DNA of 6,090 nt from Bacteroidales bacterium (GTDB lineage Bacteria > Bacteroidota > Bacteroidia > Bacteroidales > NBLH01), in contig JARGGF010000308.1 in the NCBI GenBank assembly GCA_029210905.1, positions 1 to 6,090 of the forward strand. Direction: 5' to 3'. This document shows, piece by piece, positions 1 to 6,032 of this stretch; the first letter of the stretch is position 1; each line of letters opens with the position of its first letter. The notes beneath the pieces were generated by a model. That model was not told where the DNA came from. It was given only the letters and a program-made list of their open reading frames with translations, and did not search any database. The position numbers were made by a program, and so were the translations under genes.

Positions 1-83
1 ACGCTTACATTTACTTAATCGATTGAGCAGAACTTTTCTCATGAGTGTTAACGAATAATCGCTCAATTTGGGTATTAATGAAA

Positions 84-187
84 TTTACCATAATTTCTTT
101 TCAATAATCTGTTATTTTAGTGTTTCACTTCATTACCTCTTGGTGTTTTTTACCATAAATAACTCCTCACATTAATAATTTTAGTGT
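84..187. repeat. Two short direct-repeat pairs with the same spacing
   Basis: TTTACCATAA occurs at 84-93 and 149-158 (offset 65), and ATTTTAGTGT at 114-123 and 178-187 (offset 64). The two 10-mers come in the same order with nearly the same offset. This suggests a decayed tandem duplication of about 64-65 bp, or paired regulator sites. The sequence between them aligns poorly, and AT-rich DNA produces short matches by chance, so confidence is low. Confidence 0.3.
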
Positions 188-221
188 AAATACAGGCATT
201 TCATGCTCCCAAATTTAAAAT

Positions 222-236
222 AGGGGAATTACCCCT
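222..236. promoter_or_regulatory. Possible operator: AGGGG-N5-CCCCT palindrome
   Basis: A perfect 5-bp inverted repeat, AGGGG (222-226) and CCCCT (232-236), flanks the spacer AATTA, 69 bases before the receiver start. It stands out as a G/C box in very AT-rich sequence, as a binding site for a dimeric regulator might. The alternative is a short hairpin: CTTTCTTT follows, but a 5-bp stem is weak for a terminator. No regulator can be assigned. Confidence 0.25.
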
Positions 237-304
237 CTTTCTTTAGGATATCACCTCTGTTTTTACGAACTCATAATTAAGACCTTTGTATAAAAAATAA
301 TACA

Positions 305-715
305 ATGGCGAGTTTAAGGATAATCATCGTAGACGATAATGAAATTTTTAGAAAGGGGATAGAATTTTACATCACCTCTATGCTAAAACATCACGTTATT
401 GGTTTTGCTGAAAATGGCGATCAATTTTTGAACCTGCCAAATGTTGCCGAAGCAGATGTTATATTAATGGACATTGAAATGCCAAACATCAACGGAATTG
501 AAGCAATAAAAAAATATTTATGGTGGAATAGGGAAATGAAGGCAATTGCAGTTACAAGTTATGAGGAAAGCGTGTACCTGTCTGAATTGATTGGAGCCGG
601 ATTTAGAGGTTGTGTATTGAAAAAAAACATTTATAATGAGCTATCAATAGCTTTAGAAAATATAATGCGAGGAAAAATTTATTTTCCTGAAAACATCAAA
701 ATAAGTAAGGATTAG
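305..715 (+). CDS. Stand-alone NarL-type response regulator receiver protein
   Basis: This 136-residue cytoplasmic protein is a single receiver (REC) domain that would accept a phosphoryl group from a histidine kinase. The full active site is visible: acidic pair D10-D11, phospho-acceptor D56 in VILMDIEMP, switch residue T84 and invariant K106 in CVLKK. The closing segment around residues 122-130 (MRGKIYFPEN) is typical of the NarL/FixJ type at the junction with the LuxR-type HTH, but the protein stops six residues later. The frame stays open for 31 codons after the stop (716-808), yet that translation shows no HTH resemblance. It may therefore act like CheY, by protein contact, or be a derivative that lost its DNA-binding half. 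The start at 305 (ATACAATGG) puts the first beta-strand at residues 5-9, as expected; no Shine-Dalgarno is seen. A chemoreceptor gene lies 136 bases downstream on the same strand, so it may serve that receptor's pathway (inference). Receiver identity is certain; the partner is unknown. Confidence 0.9.
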   Translation: MASLRIIIVDDNEIFRKGIEFYITSMLKHHVIGFAENGDQFLNLPNVAEADVILMDIEMPNINGIEAIKKYLWWNREMKAIAVTSYEESVYLSELIGAGFRGCVLKKNIYNELSIALENIMRGKIYFPENIKISKD

Positions 716-851
716 TTATTAAGAAAAAAATTAAATGATAAATTATTACAGGCGCTGTGTTATTCCATAATTCAGATAAAGTTTTTGTCATTGATCGCAT
801 CAAAATTTTAGAACATATTTATTAACAAGGCTAAATTAAAATAAGAGGGTT

Positions 852-2882
852 ATGAATTTATTTAAAGACATTAAAATCGGACTAAGACTAAATATTGTGA
901 TTAGTGCAATTATGGTATTGGTTGTTGCAACGATAGGGTTTTATACTATCAGCATGCAAAAGGAAAAAATTATTGAAGATACTGACATCAGAATGAAAGA
1001 GCAGGTTGATGATTTGTCGCAATACATTGAGCATCAAATAAAAGAGAATCAGGATGATGTCTCTAAATCTCTACAGGTGGCTGAAAATTTATTGGCAAAG
1101 TACAATGGAGTATGGATAGATCCTTTAACCAATGGTTGGTCAATAAATGGTAAGCAGATTGACAATAACTTTGATTTTGTTGACGAAATTGGCAGCCTGA
1201 CAGGTACAGTTGTTTCCATATTTAAAAAAACGCAGAATGGGTACCAAAGAATATCTACTTCAGTAAAAGATGAGACTGGTAACAGAGTTTTGGGAACTAT
1301 TATTCCTACTGAGTCGCCTGTTACCCAATCTATTAATAACGGACAAAATTATACAGGACGGGCTGTGGTAATTGATGACTGGTATTTAACCGCCTATGCG
1401 CCAATTAGGTTAAATGGTCAAGTAAGCGGAATTATTGGCGTGGCCAAAAGAGAAAAAGACCTGACCGGGTTGCGTCAGATTTTTAAGGATAAAACATACT
1501 TTGAAACTGGATATCCATTTATGATTGATAAAGAAGGTAAATTTATTATCCACCCACAAAAAGAAGGAGAAAACTTTGCCGATGCTGAATTTTTTAAACA
1601 GCTGATAAATTCAAATGAGCTATCAGGTAAAACCAAGTATACCTGGGAGGGGAAATTAAAGTATCAGTATTTCAGATATATCCCATCTGTTGAATCGTAT
1701 GTTTCAGTATCAATATATGAACATGAGCTGATGGGTATAATTAATAGCGTAAGAAATGCAATTTTAATCTTATTATTGATAGGAACTTTGATTTTTATTG
1801 CGGCAAATACCCTAATTAGTAGATCAATAACCGTAGCATTGAACAAAGCAGTTGAGTTTGCTAAAAGAATTGCAGATGGTAATCTTGAAACCATTCTTGA
1901 TATTAACCAAAAGGATGAAATTGGTCAACTTGCAAGAGCGTTGAATAATATGGTGGTGAAGCTGCGCGATATTGTAGTTAATATCATCAGCGGTGCTGAT
2001 TATATTACATCCGCGAGCCAGCAATTGAGCACAGCTTCGGAACAAATTTCACAAGGCGCTAATGAGCAAGCCTCTTCTGTTGAAGAAGTTTCCTCAACCA
2101 TGGAAGAAATTGCAGCTAACATTCAGCAAAATACCGATAATGCTCAGGAAGCTGAAAAAATATCTATAAGCGCAAAAAATAGTGTTGATGAAATGAGCAT
2201 CAAAGCTTCAAATGCAGTTGATGCGAATAAAGTAATCAGCGAAAAAATTACTGTGATAACAGAAATTGCGATGCAAACAAACATCCTGGCTCTGAATGCT
2301 GCAGTTGAAGCTGCCAGGGCTGGCGATCACGGAAAAGGGTTTGCGGTTGTTGCATCTGAAGTACGTAAACTGGCTGAAAGAAGTAAAGCTGCTGCCGATG
2401 AAATTATTGCTGTTGCCATCAAGAGTTTGCAATACACTGAAAGTGCCGGAATACAGATGAAAGAAACGCTGCCATATATTGAAAAATCAACAAATTTGGT
2501 TAAGGAGATTGCTTCAGCAAGTATTGAACAAAATAATGCCACTGATCAGATCAACCATGCAATTCAGGAATTGAATGTTATTACCCAACAAAATGCATCC
2601 GCATCCGAACAAATGGCTGCAAACGCTGAAGAGCTTGCGTCGCAGTCAGAAAATTTGAGGGAACTGATAGGGTATTTCAAATTAAGTGAACAAAATTATA
2701 TTGTTGAAAAAAAGAGGGGTGCAAGTTCAATAAAAATAAAATCAAAACCTTTTGTCAATGCAGAAATGAATAAAAAGACCATTGTTAAAGTAACTGGGAA
2801 TGGTCAAAAAGCAAATGGTAGTAATGGAATAAATCTTAATTTGGAAGAAGTAAAATACGATGATGAATTTGAACAATATTAG
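852..2882 (+). CDS. Methyl-accepting chemotaxis protein with Cache sensor domain
   Basis: This 676-residue inner-membrane chemoreceptor senses a ligand outside the membrane and would control a CheA/CheW kinase complex inside. Domain order: short cytoplasmic N-terminus; TM1 about residues 12-34; an extracytoplasmic domain about 35-300 resembling Cache_3-Cache_2 (note DWYLTAYAPIRLNGQVSGII at 176-195 and YPFMIDKEGKFIIHP at 221-235); TM2 about 302-323; HAMP about 322-375 (DEIGQLARALNNM at 355-367); then the coiled-coil signalling hairpin about 376-610. The conserved tip is at 471-512 (QTNILALNAAVEAARAG at 475-491), with D492 where most receptors have Glu. Candidate methylation pairs fitting the adaptation-site pattern are E411/E412, E418/E419, E586/Q587 and E593/E594. 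After a basic, low-complexity linker (about 611-660) the protein ends in DDEFEQY; its last five residues fit the CheR/CheB-docking pentapeptide pattern x-aromatic-x-x-aromatic. GAGG lies just before the ATG but is too close for good Shine-Dalgarno spacing. Ligand unknown. The 136-base gap after the receiver gene leaves co-transcription possible but unproven. Confidence 0.96.
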   Translation: MNLFKDIKIGLRLNIVISAIMVLVVATIGFYTISMQKEKIIEDTDIRMKEQVDDLSQYIEHQIKENQDDVSKSLQVAENLLAKYNGVWIDPLTNGWSINGKQIDNNFDFVDEIGSLTGTVVSIFKKTQNGYQRISTSVKDETGNRVLGTIIPTESPVTQSINNGQNYTGRAVVIDDWYLTAYAPIRLNGQVSGIIGVAKREKDLTGLRQIFKDKTYFETGYPFMIDKEGKFIIHPQKEGENFADAEFFKQLINSNELSGKTKYTWEGKLKYQYFRYIPSVESYVSVSIYEHELMGIINSVRNAILILLLIGTLIFIAANTLISRSITVALNKAVEFAKRIADGNLETILDINQKDEIGQLARALNNMVVKLRDIVVNIISGADYITSASQQLSTASEQISQGANEQASSVEEVSSTMEEIAANIQQNTDNAQEAEKISISAKNSVDEMSIKASNAVDANKVISEKITVITEIAMQTNILALNAAVEAARAGDHGKGFAVVASEVRKLAERSKAAADEIIAVAIKSLQYTESAGIQMKETLPYIEKSTNLVKEIASASIEQNNATDQINHAIQELNVITQQNASASEQMAANAEELASQSENLRELIGYFKLSEQNYIVEKKRGASSIKIKSKPFVNAEMNKKTIVKVTGNGQKANGSNGINLNLEEVKYDDEFEQY

Positions 2883-2923
2883 AATTTAAAGCTGTTTTTG
2901 CATTAATCTTCTTGATTTAAAGT

Positions 2924-2959
2924 ATCAGAGGCGTGAATATTTATATTTACGCCTCTGAT
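2924..2959. terminator. Hairpin, probable bidirectional terminator
   Basis: A perfect 11-bp inverted repeat, ATCAGAGGCGT (2924-2934) and ACGCCTCTGAT (2949-2959), encloses 14 bases that can extend the stem through a G-U pair and A-T pairs. It lies 41 bases after the chemoreceptor stop and 44 bases beyond the end of the convergent alkC-like gene, so one hairpin could end transcription from both sides. The trailing tracts are T-rich but interrupted (TATTAATAT on plus, ACTTTAAAT on minus), so termination may be imperfect. Confidence 0.7.
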
Positions 2960-3003
2960 TATTAATATAATATACAGACAATCAGGATGATAAATAATAG
3001 TTT

Positions 3004-4092
3004 TTATAGACTCTCCAGAAGAAACTCAGTTTTAGCCTTTTCAATTCCATTGACAATTATACTTAAACCATGAATGCCTGGATAATGTTTGCGGGTGGTT
3101 CGTTCTTGCAGGCTGTGTTTTTTCCTAAGTGTGTGACTTCCTTTAGAAAAATCATTTTCAGTAATCATAAAAATTTTACCGGAAAGTTTTCCATTTGATT
3201 TTACAAAATCGATGAGGTATTCAATTCTTAGCTTGCTTAGAGAACCACTTTTTATCTCCAAATCAAACGAAAATTCCAGGTCATCACCTATTTTTAAAGA
3301 TGATTTTTTATGCGTTAAATTTTTGATATTAATTTCATCTGTATTTTTATAACCAAATAACATCATGGCATCGGGGTGTCCGGCTTTCAGCAATCCACGG
3401 CAGGCCCTTTTGATAATCCAATCGCTGTGTTTCGAATGTCCCTGCCATTGCTTGCATAAATTAAGAACCAGTTCGGGATGGTCTTTAGAAATATCGTTTA
3501 AATTATTGGCAACGCTTTTTCGTACATATTCCGATTCATCTGCCTTTAGGTTTTCAAGAATTGGAATGATTGGCAGAGGGTCTTTTTTTAAGGGAGGCAA
3601 TGCCATGGCCCAGGGCAATCGAGGCCGGCAACCTTCGCTTGAAAATCTTCTAACATGTTCATTCTCATTAGTTGATAAACTTAACATGTATTCCATCGCC
3701 TTCTGTTGGTCTTTTATAATATACGGACGAATTGCAAATTCAGAGGAGGAATATTTTGTAAGTTCCTTTAGTGCGGATAAGGATTTTTCCCAATATTCCA
3801 TACCATACATTTCTACAAAGTCGGGAAGGCAAATGCCTTCAAATCCTCTGATATCAGGTGAAATCTTTAGCAAAATATTGAGTGCTTTTTCGTAATTCTC
3901 AGGTAAAGTATCGTGCAGGCAATTGGTTAAATGGCGCATTTTTTCTTTGAGTTCCTTTTCATCCCATTCCTTTACATACACTTTGCTTAAGAATTTGTTT
4001 TCATCAAACTGTGGGTAAACATTTTTGATTTTGTCAGCAAATTTGCGAATAGTTGTTTGGGTGAAAAGGGTATTTTTAAGTAATTCGGCCAT
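3004..4092 (-). CDS. alkC: AlkC-like alkylpurine DNA glycosylase (HEAT-like repeats plus Ig-like domain)
   Basis: This 362-residue cytoplasmic protein resembles the AlkC branch of the AlkC/AlkD DNA glycosylases, which remove N3-alkylated purines (mainly 3-methyladenine) in base excision repair without flipping the base out. Residues about 1-260 are helical HEAT-like repeats: an N-terminal helix set (MAELLKNTLFTQTTIRKFAD), a central block with EHVRRFSSEGCRPRLPWAM (145-163), and a clear repeat SEYVRKSVANNLNDISKDHP (187-206). Residues about 262-358 change character to alternating beta-strands (LKIGDDLEFSFDLEI at 266-280, ending HGLSIIVNGIEKAKTEFLL), matching the Ig-like C-terminal domain known from AlkC proteins that carry one. 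Full length is retained with no frameshift. The start at 4092 is the first Met before the conserved N-terminus. It is transcribed alone, convergent with the chemoreceptor, with a -7-like motif 35 bases upstream. I did not assign catalytic residues, because I cannot align it reliably here. Family call is firm; exact substrate range is inferred. Confidence 0.87.
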   Translation of the reverse strand: MAELLKNTLFTQTTIRKFADKIKNVYPQFDENKFLSKVYVKEWDEKELKEKMRHLTNCLHDTLPENYEKALNILLKISPDIRGFEGICLPDFVEMYGMEYWEKSLSALKELTKYSSSEFAIRPYIIKDQQKAMEYMLSLSTNENEHVRRFSSEGCRPRLPWAMALPPLKKDPLPIIPILENLKADESEYVRKSVANNLNDISKDHPELVLNLCKQWQGHSKHSDWIIKRACRGLLKAGHPDAMMLFGYKNTDEINIKNLTHKKSSLKIGDDLEFSFDLEIKSGSLSKLRIEYLIDFVKSNGKLSGKIFMITENDFSKGSHTLRKKHSLQERTTRKHYPGIHGLSIIVNGIEKAKTEFLLESL

Positions 4093-4126
4093 TTTTAATG
4101 TTGGTTAAGTTATTTCTTTTTTTTAT

Positions 4127-4134
4127 CAAAAATA
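4127..4134 (-). promoter_or_regulatory. Possible -7 promoter element of the alkC-like gene
   Basis: Read on the minus strand the bases are TATTTTTG, an exact fit to the Bacteroidota -7 pattern TAnnTTTG. It lies 35 bases before the ATG at 4092, which would give a short leader of about 28 bases. A TTTG-like -33 element at the usual 19-21 base spacing is not visible, so the site rests on one motif and its position. Confidence 0.4.
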
Positions 4135-4336
4135 GCACTAAAACCATTGTGTTGTAATTTCATTTTCAAATTATTTTATTTCCATCTCAATGTTAATACT
4201 AAAAAGACAAAATCGAATAGAAAGTTTGCTCTATTATCCAATTTACTGCAGTTGGCTACTATGAAACTTGCATGTTATTTGGAATAGTGTTATTTTTAGG
4301 AGATTAATTTAAAAAACTATTTTATTTATTGTTGTT

Positions 4337-4344
4337 TAGGTTTG
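4337..4344 (+). promoter_or_regulatory. Possible -7 promoter element for the small secreted genes
   Basis: TAGGTTTG fits the Bacteroidota -7 pattern TAnnTTTG exactly. It lies 35 bases before the ATG at 4380, the same distance as for the alkC-like gene, and could drive both the short ORF and the secreted-protein gene at 4491. No TTTG-type -33 element is seen at the expected spacing (around 4313-4318). Confidence 0.35.
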
Positions 4345-4379
4345 ATAAACCCGGCCTAACCAGATTCACTTTTTTTCAA

Positions 4380-4475
4380 ATGAAAAACTCCATCTCAATT
4401 TTATTAATTTTTCTTTGTAGTATTTTTTCCAGTCAAAAATTATTGAATATAGCAATAGGCCATACTTTTAACTAA
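4380..4475 (+). CDS. Possible tiny secreted peptide or gene remnant
   Basis: This 31-codon frame encodes MKNSISILLIFLCSIFSSQ followed by KLLNIAIGHTFN. The first 19 residues look like a Sec signal peptide: one Lys, a hydrophobic core, then small residues before Gln (SS|Q). The next gene, starting 15 bases after this stop, opens similarly (MKNCILLLIP... ending SNA|Q), so this could be the stub of a duplicated secreted gene, or a leader peptide. Only about a dozen mature residues would remain, and they show no similarity to the neighbour's mature part. A -7-like motif sits 35 bases upstream. Chance occurrence in AT-rich DNA, which favours Ile/Leu/Phe/Lys/Asn codons, is a serious alternative. Confidence 0.28.
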   Translation: MKNSISILLIFLCSIFSSQKLLNIAIGHTFN

Positions 4476-4490
4476 AAGATTAAAATATTT

Positions 4491-4943
4491 ATGAAAAATT
4501 GCATATTGTTGCTTATTCCAATTCTTTTTATAACGTCTTTATCAAACGCTCAAACACTTAAAGAAGATCCATACGCAATTTTCTGTTTAAATTTTGTAAG
4601 GCTCATAAACAGCGAAACAACAATTGATGGCCTAATGTTTAATTTCAATCCTGCTCTTAGAAATGACTCTTTAAGAATAAAATTAGCTGATTTTAAATCA
4701 GAAATAGTACGCTATAAAAGTAGCGCACATTATTATCTTGTTAAATTCAATCGTCCCAGCCTTTTTTTCTACAATATTTTTATTCATGATCCTGATAAAA
4801 AACTATCGTTTGGTAATTTACGCTTGGTTTTCTTTAATACTGATGATTTTCTAATTGATGACTGGATATATTTTAAAGAAACTGACGAGGAAATTAAGGA
4901 GGAGGAACTGCCTGTTGTGCCGCTACCTCCTCAACAAAAATAG
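4491..4943 (+). CDS. Small secreted protein of unknown function
   Basis: This 150-residue protein belongs to no family I recognise. Residues 1-20 form a clear Sec signal peptide with a hydrophobic core (ILLLIPILFI at 5-14) and a likely cleavage site SNA|Q before Gln21, common in Bacteroidota. There is no lipobox Cys, so the roughly 130-residue mature protein is probably periplasmic or exported. It mixes helix-like and aromatic-rich beta-like segments (SAHYYLVKFNRPSLFFYNIF at 78-97; NLRLVFFNTDDFLIDDWIYF at 109-128) and then ends in an acidic stretch (KETDEEIKEEEL) and a proline-rich tail (PVVPLPPQQK), probably flexible. A single Cys (residue 32) remains after cleavage, so no disulfide within one chain is possible. 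The start at 4491 is set by the signal peptide. The frame is intact. It may share a promoter with the short ORF 15 bases upstream. A nested inverted repeat starts about 60 bases after the stop. Confidence 0.72.
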   Translation: MKNCILLLIPILFITSLSNAQTLKEDPYAIFCLNFVRLINSETTIDGLMFNFNPALRNDSLRIKLADFKSEIVRYKSSAHYYLVKFNRPSLFFYNIFIHDPDKKLSFGNLRLVFFNTDDFLIDDWIYFKETDEEIKEEELPVVPLPPQQK

Positions 4944-5004
4944 AAAATATCATAATACAAATTGCTTAGGCAGCAGTATACACCATATTTTTAATAGTTA
5001 GGCT

Positions 5005-5060
5005 GTAGCACAGTTTTCCAAAGCTGTGAATCATAACGCAGCTTTGGAAAGCTGCGCTAC
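5005..5060. repeat. Nested inverted repeat, REP-like palindrome
   Basis: The 22-base arms 5005-5026 and 5039-5060 (outer ends GTAGC / GCTAC) are inverted copies with two differences. The stem extends two more pairs (5027-5028 with 5037-5038, one G-T), leaving an 8-base loop. Each arm is itself a near palindrome: CAGTTTTCCAAAGCTG (5011-5026) and CAGCTTTGGAAAGCTG (5039-5054). The DNA or RNA can therefore fold as one long hairpin or two small ones. It lies between the secreted-protein gene (stop at 4943) and the hydrolase gene (start at 5145). No T-tract follows, so it is not a classic terminator. The design resembles REP-type dispersed palindromes or a small non-autonomous element. Genome copy number cannot be seen here. 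Confidence 0.75.
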
Positions 5061-5085
5061 TTGAGATAGCAATGACTGGTCACTC

Positions 5086-5105
5086 AATATTTAATTGAAT
5101 ATTTG
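5086..5105 (+). promoter_or_regulatory. Possible promoter/operator of the hydrolase gene
   Basis: AATATTTG at 5098-5105 differs from the Bacteroidota -7 pattern TAnnTTTG only in its first base and lies 40 bases before the ATG at 5145. It overlaps a near palindrome: AATATT at 5086-5091 and 5098-5103 around TAATTG. That could be a regulator site over the promoter, but such AT-only symmetry is common by chance. No clear -33 element is present. Confidence 0.28.
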
Positions 5106-5144
5106 GTGTAAACAACCGTACAAACGATTAATACAATTACTAAA

Positions 5145-5918
5145 ATGAAAATACATCATTTAAGAAGTGCAACATTAATCATTGAATCCGGCGACAATTT
5201 TATATTAGTTGATCCCATGCTCGGGGATGTTGCTACGCAGCCTTATTACACATTTTTTCGTTTCAAAGCCAGAAAGAAAAATCCATTAGTACCACTACTC
5301 TCCGGGAGCAAAGAATTATTACAAAAAGTTACCCATTGCCTGATTACTCATAAACATCAGGATCATATTGATAAAGAAGGCATTAGATTTCTTACTTCTA
5401 GAAATATTTCTGTGCTTTGCAGCCTTTATGATAAGGAATATTTTGTAAAACAAGGACTTAACATCATCCAATCAGTAGATTACTGGGGAAAAGCTGCTTT
5501 TTTTGGGGGTTTTATCACAGGCATTCCTGCCAGACATGGGTACGGATATATTGCAAAATCTATGGGAAATGTAATGGGTTTTTATATCGAATTACCTGAT
5601 GAGCCTTCTATTTATATTAGTTCTGATACCATCTACACTGATGATGTTGAGAAAGCGCTAAAAAACCTGCGCCCTGATGTTGCTGTTGTTGCTTGTGGTT
5701 CGGCCCAGCTGGATTTTGGAAAGCCTATTTTAATGCGGATGGATGACATCATAAAATTTGTGAAAAATTCCCCTAATAAAGTGATTGCTAATCATTTGGA
5801 AGCACTCAACCATTGCCCTGCAACTCGATTACAGTTGAGAAAGGCACTTAATAATAACGGACTTTTGGAAAAAGTTTACATTCCTGATGATGGGGATACG
5901 CTGGAAATATTGTTGTAA
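5145..5918 (+). CDS. UlaG-like metallo-beta-lactamase-fold hydrolase
   Basis: This 257-residue protein is a metal-dependent hydrolase of the metallo-beta-lactamase superfamily, closest in style to UlaG-like (lactonase-related) proteins. The usual ligands are all present: HxHxDH at 69-74 (THKHQDHID), H131 in PARHGYG, bridging D161 in YISSDTIY, and H217 in IANHLEALNH. The N-terminus has the family's opening strands, HHLRSATLIIESGDNFILVD (4-23), followed by the DPML turn. A basic-aromatic insertion at about 34-58 (YYTFFRFKARKKNPLVPLL) precedes the first metal motif and may shape the substrate pocket or bind a partner. There is no signal peptide, so it is cytoplasmic. The start at 5145 fits because the first strand begins at residue 2; no Shine-Dalgarno is seen. 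It stands alone, so context does not reveal its substrate. Superfamily call is secure; a specific reaction is not. Confidence 0.92.
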   Translation: MKIHHLRSATLIIESGDNFILVDPMLGDVATQPYYTFFRFKARKKNPLVPLLSGSKELLQKVTHCLITHKHQDHIDKEGIRFLTSRNISVLCSLYDKEYFVKQGLNIIQSVDYWGKAAFFGGFITGIPARHGYGYIAKSMGNVMGFYIELPDEPSIYISSDTIYTDDVEKALKNLRPDVAVVACGSAQLDFGKPILMRMDDIIKFVKNSPNKVIANHLEALNHCPATRLQLRKALNNNGLLEKVYIPDDGDTLEILL

Positions 5919-6032
5919 TGATATAGCAGGATGATTAAAGTCCACTTTGATTATAAAGTTCTGAATTTTTAGCCCGGCGAAGCGAAATAAATTCATCTGA
6001 TAAAACCGCAACTATTTTATTTTTTAACCATA
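5919..6032. other. Downstream intergenic stretch with weak inverted repeats
   Basis: After the hydrolase stop there are two weak dyads. ATTAAAGT / ACTTTGAT (5934-5951) has almost no loop. TGAATTT / AAATTCA (5962-5968 and 5989-5995) encloses a G/C-rich core, GCCCGGCGAAGCG (5972-5984). Either might help end hydrolase transcription, but neither has a strong stem followed by a T-run. No gene is seen; a minus-strand frame here overlaps the hydrolase end and has no recognisable product. Confidence 0.35.

Larger units (their letters stand above)
1..304. other. Intergenic region upstream of the receiver gene
   Basis: I see no convincing gene in these 304 bases. A short frame on the minus strand starts with ATG at 42 and runs off the left edge (MRKVLLNRLSKCKR), and a plus-strand frame enters from the edge and stops at 56-58. 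Each has fewer than 20 codons in view and neither can be judged. The stretch holds an inverted repeat ATTGAGC (22-28) / GCTCAAT (61-67), two short direct-repeat pairs (84-187) and a G/C-box palindrome (222-236). No sequence matching TAnnTTTG is placed suitably for the gene at 305. The minus strand has TAAATTTG at 217-210, but no -33 partner is visible. Confidence 0.55.
4093..4379. other. Divergent intergenic region, low GC
   Basis: These 287 bases separate the leftward alkC-like gene from rightward genes. They are poorer in G and C than the coding regions. The only frames are very short (for example a 24-codon ATG frame at 4190-4264) with no recognisable product. The region holds the -7-like motif for the alkC-like gene near its left end and one facing right at 4337-4344. 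Nothing else is supported. Confidence 0.5.

Noticed and set aside
1..58. Two short edge frames: a minus-strand ATG at 42 running off the left edge (MRKVLLNRLSKCKR) and a plus-strand frame entering from the edge and stopping at 56-58
   Set aside because: Each has fewer than 20 codons in view, no recognisable motif and no supported promoter. They overlap on opposite strands, so at most one could be real; the flanking sequence is needed.
748..758. Small hairpin ACAG-GCG-CTGT between receiver and chemoreceptor, considered as a terminator
   Set aside because: A 4-bp stem with a 3-base loop and no T-run is too weak to support termination.
716..811. Open frame of 31 codons continuing in phase after the receiver stop, considered as a read-through or a mutated HTH
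   Set aside because: The translation (starting LLRKKLNDKLLQALCYS) shows none of the LuxR-type HTH pattern, so the stop is more likely genuine than a recent nonsense mutation.
1664..2542. Several 71-76 codon minus-strand frames inside the chemoreceptor gene
   Set aside because: They are shadows of the chemoreceptor coding frame with no independent support.
3365..3895. A 176-codon plus-strand frame inside the alkC-like gene
   Set aside because: It is antisense to a well-supported conserved gene, its translation matches no family, and its length is explained by the coding bias of the opposite strand.
4190..4264. A 24-codon ATG frame in the divergent intergenic region
   Set aside because: No signal peptide, motif or promoter placement supports it; a frame of this size is expected by chance.
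5829..6011. A 60-codon minus-strand frame overlapping the end of the hydrolase gene
   Set aside because: It overlaps the conserved C-terminus of the hydrolase and shows no family resemblance or start signal.
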